Shown here: positions 35,459-40,232 of the stretch, one piece after another | How the letters are laid out: each line of letters starts with the position of its first letter | Numbering within the stretch: position 1 is the first letter of the stretch | DNA from: an uncultured Bacteroidales bacterium | GTDB taxonomy: Bacteria > Bacteroidota > Bacteroidia > Bacteroidales > UBA932 | NCBI GenBank assembly: GCA_946549475.1 | Contig: CAMNQO010000002.1 | Location: 1 to 40,232 of the forward strand | DNA: 40,232 nt | Direction: 5' to 3' | Translations under genes and position numbers: made by a program | The notes under the pieces: generated by a model | What the model was told of the DNA's origin: nothing | What the model saw: only the letters and a program-made list of their open reading frames with translations | Databases searched by the model: none

Positions 35459-36031
35459 ATGCGACAAGATCCCGCTTGCTTGACCCGTTTATATGAGGAC
35501 CTCCACGATCCGCTCGTCAGGATAGCCCGGCTTTATGTGCGGGACAGGATGGTTGCCGAAGATATAGTAGCCGACAGTTTTGTCCGTCTTCACAGAGCGA
35601 TGCCGTCCTTGCCGGAAGATACGAATCTGGAAGGCTATCTGGTCACCATTGTCAAGAACCTGTCGCTGAACTATCTCAAATCGGTCGCCATTCACAAGCG
35701 GGCGGAAGAGGAAATGTCCAATCACCAGGTCCGGCTCATCCGGGAAGGAATCCGGAGCCTTTCGTCTCTCAATCCGGAAGAACTTTTTGCTTCGGATGTC
35801 CAGCGGCTGGTCAACGAGGCTATGGACCGGATGGATGACCTTACCCGCGCTGTGTTCATGGAGAGCCGCTACTCTGATAAGACTTACGCAGAAATTGCCC
35901 GGGACCTGGGCATCTCCGTCCGAAGGGTCCATACGGAGATGCAAAAGTCTCTCAATCTGTTGCGGGCAGCCCTGCAGGACTACCTTCCCGCCTGGTTGCT
36001 CACGCTCTACCTGGATCATATTTTTCGATAA
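35459..36031 (+). CDS. ECF RNA polymerase sigma-70 factor
   Basis: Region 2 LVRIARLYVRDRMVAEDIVADSFVRLHR; region 4 MDDLTRAVFMESRYSDKTYAEIARDLGISVRRVHTEMQKSLNLLR. Confidence 0.94.
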   Translation: MRQDPACLTRLYEDLHDPLVRIARLYVRDRMVAEDIVADSFVRLHRAMPSLPEDTNLEGYLVTIVKNLSLNYLKSVAIHKRAEEEMSNHQVRLIREGIRSLSSLNPEELFASDVQRLVNEAMDRMDDLTRAVFMESRYSDKTYAEIARDLGISVRRVHTEMQKSLNLLRAALQDYLPAWLLTLYLDHIFR

Positions 36032-36106
36032 TTTCCATTTTTTCGCGTCCAGTCTGCCTGCTGAGTTGTTAATATATCCGTAAGGGATTGTCCCTACGAT
36101 GAAACG

Positions 36107-37006
36107 ATGGCAGATATAGACAGCAACCTGATCCTGAAATATCAGCGATGTGAGACTTCCCCGCAGGAGGAGGCCGTGTTGTTGGACTATCTGGATGAAA
36201 GCAAAGAACATCGCCGGAGGATGGATCGGGCCAATTTCCTGTATTGTGCGGCGATGCTGAATGGCGGCCGTCATAGGGAGAAAATCAGACACAGGCGTCT
36301 CCGGAATGCCGTCTGGATGTCCGTCGCTGCAGTCGCGGCTTTTCTTGTCGCTGGCATCCTCTGGCATGTTCTGCACAGACCATCAGCACCGTCGCAGCAG
36401 GCGGTCGTGGTGGAAAACTCATCAGCATCCTGGACCCGGATTACGCTGCCGGACGGGTCCCATGTCCATATCAATGACGGTTCGGTCATTACTTATCCGC
36501 AGCAGTTCGAGCGTTTCGTTACCCTGGAAGGGGAGGCGTGTTTTTATGTCGTATCTGATCCGGAAGTCCCGTTTTTCGTACAGATCAACGGAGTCCGGAT
36601 TCAGGTGACAGGCACAATTTTTAATATCCGTCAAGAGCCGGACGGGCGTATTGAAACGATGCTGGCTTCTGGAAAAGTCAGTCTGACTGATGCTGAAGGC
36701 CATCTTCTGTATCAGTTGCGTCCGGGTGAAAAAGTTTCCTGCGATAGCGATGGAACGGATATCCGGTCGTCTGAAGTGGATGTGTGGAGTGCTCTGCTCG
36801 ACATCTATGGAAGCGTGACCGTCCCGAATGTCTCTCTGGCGGAATTATGCTCCATATTGGGGCGGATTTATGGAGTAAAACTCAAAGCGGTTGCCGATGA
36901 CGGTTCTCTTTTGACCTTCAGTTTTTCCCAATCCATGCCCATCGAAGAAATCGTTTCTCGTCTGGAGACTGTCTCATCGAGAAAATTTGAAATCATACAG
37001 GAATGA
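36107..37006 (+). CDS. FecR-family anti-sigma factor (DUF4974-type C-terminus)
   Basis: Single TM segment VWMSVAAVAAFLVAGILWHVL; RITLPDGSHVHINDGSVITYPQQF..VTLEGEACFYV; C-terminal FSQSMPIEEIVSRLETVSSRKFEI. Confidence 0.93.
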   Translation: MADIDSNLILKYQRCETSPQEEAVLLDYLDESKEHRRRMDRANFLYCAAMLNGGRHREKIRHRRLRNAVWMSVAAVAAFLVAGILWHVLHRPSAPSQQAVVVENSSASWTRITLPDGSHVHINDGSVITYPQQFERFVTLEGEACFYVVSDPEVPFFVQINGVRIQVTGTIFNIRQEPDGRIETMLASGKVSLTDAEGHLLYQLRPGEKVSCDSDGTDIRSSEVDVWSALLDIYGSVTVPNVSLAELCSILGRIYGVKLKAVADDGSLLTFSFSQSMPIEEIVSRLETVSSRKFEIIQE

Positions 37007-40000
37007 GAACTCTCATGAAAAAACTAATTTTGTTTTTGGCACTCTTGCTGCCGCACGCACTTTCTGCGTATGACCTGCATTTGTCGTTGCCCCCAACCCG
37101 TGCCAATGATGTGGCGGAGGCGATTACCCGTCAGATCGGCATCTTGTTTTCCATGCGTGAAAGTGTGGGGCAAATGTCCATGCCCGCCTTGGACGTAAAT
37201 CTCAAAGATGCCACGGTGGATGAAATCTGTGCGGCGGTATTTCAAGGGACTGGACTCCAGTGGAAGGTCAGCGGGAACATGGTGGATTTGATTGCTTCTG
37301 CCCAGACCGATGCCGTACCGTCTCCGGGTCCGGCCGCGAAGGCAAAAAAGAAGGTGCGTATTACCGGTACAGTCACCGATGCCGGAGACGGTGAAGTCCT
37401 GATCGGGGTGTCGGTCATGCCCAAGAAAAACCTCTCTTCGGGAAGTGCCACGGACCTCAACGGCCTGTATGTCGTGGAGGCGGAAGTAGGGGATATCCTG
37501 ATTTTCGACTATGTGGGATACAAACGCAAGGAAGTAGTCGTTACGGCCGATCCGCTGCTGGATGTCGTGCTGGCCGTGGACAACGAAGTTCTCCAGGAGG
37601 CAACCGTCGTAGGTTATGGTACGCAGAAGAAAATCTCCGTCATCGGCGCCCAGCAGAACATCACCACCGAAGACCTCAAGGCGCCGGTCGCCAACCTCAC
37701 GCAGTCCATCGCGGGCCGTGTGGCGGGTGTAGTTTCGATGCAGCGCAGCGGCGAGCCGGGCTTTGACGATGCGACCATCTACATCCGCGGTATCAGCACC
37801 CTGACCGCCAGCATGAGCGCCCCGCTGACCATCGTGGACGGCGTGCCCCGCAGCATTTCCAACATCGACCCCGAAGACATCGAGAGTTTCACGGTCCTCA
37901 AGGACGCTTCCGCGACGGCCATCTACGGCGTGCGCGGTGCCAACGGTGTCATCATCATCAACACCAAGGGCGGCAAGACGGGCAAGCCCAAGTTCGACAT
38001 CCGCTACACCGAAGGCATCACGCAGTTTATCCAACTGCCTTCTTTCGTGGATGCACCGACCTATATGCAACTTTCCAACGAGGCCCTCGAGACCCGTGGT
38101 GAAGTGCGCAAATACTCCGACATCGAGATCCAGAAGACGGCGACGGGCGCGGATCCGCTCCTCTATCCCAATGTGGACTGGATGAAACTCCTGTTCAAGC
38201 CTTTCGGCCACAACCGCAACGCGACGGCCAACATCTCGGGCGGTACGGACATGGCGACTTATTATATCGGTTTGGCTTACTTCAGCGAAGACGGAATGTA
38301 CAACAACGATTCGCAGATGCATGACTACAACGCCAATACCTATTTCAACCGCTATTCCGTCACCTCCAACTTCAACCTCAAGCCCTTCAAGACCACCGAC
38401 ATCAAACTCGGCATCCAGGGCTATCTGGCCAACGCCAACTATCCCGCCTCCTCCAACCAGGCCATCTTCTCCTCCGCGTTCAATGCGGCGGCCAACTACA
38501 TCGCTCCGTTCTATCCCGACGGCAAGATCGGAGATAAGCCTGCCGGCTCCCGTCAGAACCCGTATGCGGTCCTCAACGAGATGGGTTATGCCAACCAGTG
38601 GCGAAGCCAGTTGTACTCCAACCTCAAACTGACGCAGGACCTGCCTTGGATTACGGAGGGGCTTTCCATCTCGGCGACGGTCTCTTTCGACTCCTATAAC
38701 TACACGTCCAACCGTTTTACCCGCAGCCCGGACTGCTATATGCCCATCGGCCGCGATACGGAAGGGAAGATTATCTGGCAGCAGACCTTCACGGGCAGCG
38801 AGTCGCTTTCCTACAGCAACTCCTCCAGCGGCAACATGAGCATCTATTTCGAGGCGGGCATCAACTACAAACGCACTTTCGGCAAGCACGATGTGAGCGC
38901 GATGCTCCTGTACAACCAGAGTGACGAGAAGAACACCAAGGCTTCTTCCGTGGAAACGGCGCTCCCGTACCGTTTCAACGGTCTGGCCGGCCGTGCAACC
39001 TATTCCTACAACGACCGCTACTTCGTCGAGTTCAACTTCGGCTACAACGGCTCCGAGAACTTCGCGCCGGCCAACCGCTACGGTTTCTTCCCCTCCGCCG
39101 GTCTGGGCTGGGTGATTTCCAACGAGAAATTCTTCGAGAAGGCCAAGAATGTGATTTCCTTCCTGAAATTGAGAGGGACCTACGGCCTCGTGGGCAACTC
39201 CAACATCACCGGACGCCGCTTCGCCTATCTTTCTACCATCACGGCGACCTCCTCCGTCCCTTACATCTTCGGCAAGAGTTACGAGTCGAGTTACAAGACC
39301 AAACGCGTGGGTGAGGAAGGAGTGAATGTGAGTTGGGAGACGGCCAACAAACTCAATGTCGGTCTCGATATCAATTTCCTCAACAACAACCTGTCCGTCC
39401 ATGCCGACTACTTCAACGACAAGCGCAAGGGCATCTTCCTCTCGCGCGGCGACATTCCGGCCTATGTCGGTCTGACCAGCGCCCCGCTGGGCAACCTCGG
39501 CAAGGTCAATAACCACGGTTTCGAGGTGGCGGTGGACTACCACCAGCAACTGAACGAAGACTGGTTCCTGTCGTTCATGGGCAACTTCTCCTATAGCCAC
39601 AATACGGTCATCGAGAACGACATCACCTATGCCTATCCCTGGCTGGACGTCCGCGGACAACGGGTGGGACAGCGCTTCGGCTTTATCGCCGAGAAACTCT
39701 TCGACTCGGACGAGGAAGTGACCGCTTCGCCTTACCAGACGGGCGATACCCGTGCCGGTGACATCAAGTACAAAGACATCAACGGCGACGGCAAGATTGA
39801 CAACTACGACAAGGTGCCCATCGGTTACGGTTCCACCCCGGAAATTATGTACGGCTTCGGCTTCAACCTCGCGTGGCGCAATCTCTCCCTCTCGGCGATG
39901 TTCCAGGGAACGGCTTGCGTGGATGCCCTCATTTCCGGACAGGGCGTGACGCCTTTCCAGCAGGGTATGTCCAGCGGCAACATCATGACCTATGTCCTCG

Positions 40001-40232
40001 ACCGCTGGACGACGGCCAATCCTTCCCAGAACGTGCAGGTTCCCCGCCTGTCTCCGAGTGCCTCCTACAACATGAACTACGAGAGCAGCACCTGGTGGCT
40101 CAAGGATACCTCCTACCTGCGCCTCAAAAATGTGCAGATATCCTACTCTCTGCCCAAGAAATGGATGCAGGCCATCCGGTTCAGCGGCGCTTCGATTTTC
40201 CTGCAGGGTGTCAACTTGCTGACCTTTACCAA
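37003..40232 (+). CDS. SusC-family TonB-dependent transporter with N-terminal STN domain, 3'-truncated by the window edge
   Basis: ATG 37003 (overlapping the FecR TGA) or 37015 in the same frame: MKKLILFLALLLPHALSAYDLHLSL; STN-like VAEAITRQIGILFSMRESVGQMSMPALDVNLKDATVDEICAAVF; IYIRGISTL, ESFTVLKDASATAIYGVRGANGVIIINTKGG. Absent from the ORF track because no stop lies in the window. Confidence 0.95.
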   Translation, partial: MRTLMKKLILFLALLLPHALSAYDLHLSLPPTRANDVAEAITRQIGILFSMRESVGQMSMPALDVNLKDATVDEICAAVFQGTGLQWKVSGNMVDLIASAQTDAVPSPGPAAKAKKKVRITGTVTDAGDGEVLIGVSVMPKKNLSSGSATDLNGLYVVEAEVGDILIFDYVGYKRKEVVVTADPLLDVVLAVDNEVLQEATVVGYGTQKKISVIGAQQNITTEDLKAPVANLTQSIAGRVAGVVSMQRSGEPGFDDATIYIRGISTLTASMSAPLTIVDGVPRSISNIDPEDIESFTVLKDASATAIYGVRGANGVIIINTKGGKTGKPKFDIRYTEGITQFIQLPSFVDAPTYMQLSNEALETRGEVRKYSDIEIQKTATGADPLLYPNVDWMKLLFKPFGHNRNATANISGGTDMATYYIGLAYFSEDGMYNNDSQMHDYNANTYFNRYSVTSNFNLKPFKTTDIKLGIQGYLANANYPASSNQAIFSSAFNAAANYIAPFYPDGKIGDKPAGSRQNPYAVLNEMGYANQWRSQLYSNLKLTQDLPWITEGLSISATVSFDSYNYTSNRFTRSPDCYMPIGRDTEGKIIWQQTFTGSESLSYSNSSSGNMSIYFEAGINYKRTFGKHDVSAMLLYNQSDEKNTKASSVETALPYRFNGLAGRATYSYNDRYFVEFNFGYNGSENFAPANRYGFFPSAGLGWVISNEKFFEKAKNVISFLKLRGTYGLVGNSNITGRRFAYLSTITATSSVPYIFGKSYESSYKTKRVGEEGVNVSWETANKLNVGLDINFLNNNLSVHADYFNDKRKGIFLSRGDIPAYVGLTSAPLGNLGKVNNHGFEVAVDYHQQLNEDWFLSFMGNFSYSHNTVIENDITYAYPWLDVRGQRVGQRFGFIAEKLFDSDEEVTASPYQTGDTRAGDIKYKDINGDGKIDNYDKVPIGYGSTPEIMYGFGFNLAWRNLSLSAMFQGTACVDALISGQGVTPFQQGMSSGNIMTYVLDRWTTANPSQNVQVPRLSPSASYNMNYESSTWWLKDTSYLRLKNVQISYSLPKKWMQAIRFSGASIFLQGVNLLTFT

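Noticed and set aside
35277-35483. 68-aa ORF over the tRNA-Pro region
   Set aside because: Overlaps the tRNA and terminator; no protein-like conservation signal visible.
37024-39660. 878-aa minus-strand ORF
   Set aside because: Antisense shadow of the STN-SusC gene, which is the real coding frame but lacks a stop in the window and so was not listed.
1-40232. Transposase, integrase, prophage or toxin-antitoxin genes
   Set aside because: Searched the translations on both strands by eye; none found, so no evidence for a mobile element despite the two tRNA genes beside an accessory locus.

Overview
This is a GC-rich window that looks like a Bacteroidales chromosome, judged from its SusC/SusD pairs, fimbrillin-like domains and TTTG-N19-TAnnTTTG promoters. 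It has three parts. (1) Positions 3-29326 hold a dense, entirely + strand locus of secreted lipoproteins with spacers of 50 nt or less: SusC (5'-truncated), SusD, PKD+PQQ propeller, GDPD, fimbrillin-like+PQQ propeller, a 51-aa peptide ORF, two giant fimbrillin-like + Pmp-like beta-helix lipoproteins, a second GDPD, a second SusC/SusD pair, and two smaller beta-helix lipoproteins. It closes with a strong intrinsic terminator. (2) Positions 29362-35377 are a housekeeping block: def and ruvX on the minus strand, then an M23 peptidase, dxr, rseP, a DUF4837 protein, tRNA-Glu(TTC), rpsT and tRNA-Pro(CGG). (3) From 35459 onward there is an ECF sigma / FecR anti-sigma / STN-SusC regulated uptake locus running off the 3' edge; its SusC ORF is missing from the supplied track. 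The most interesting signals are the GDPD/PQQ/beta-helix SusCD locus itself, which has no glycoside hydrolase I can recognise, and a G8 homopolymer in the 51-aa ORF where either +1 or -1 slippage gives a stop within a few codons. A 45-bp perfect repeat in the leader regions of the two giant adhesin-like genes is also notable. The large minus-strand ORFs (up to 1795 aa) are in register with sense genes and look like codon-bias shadows. All family assignments come from reading motifs, not from database searches.
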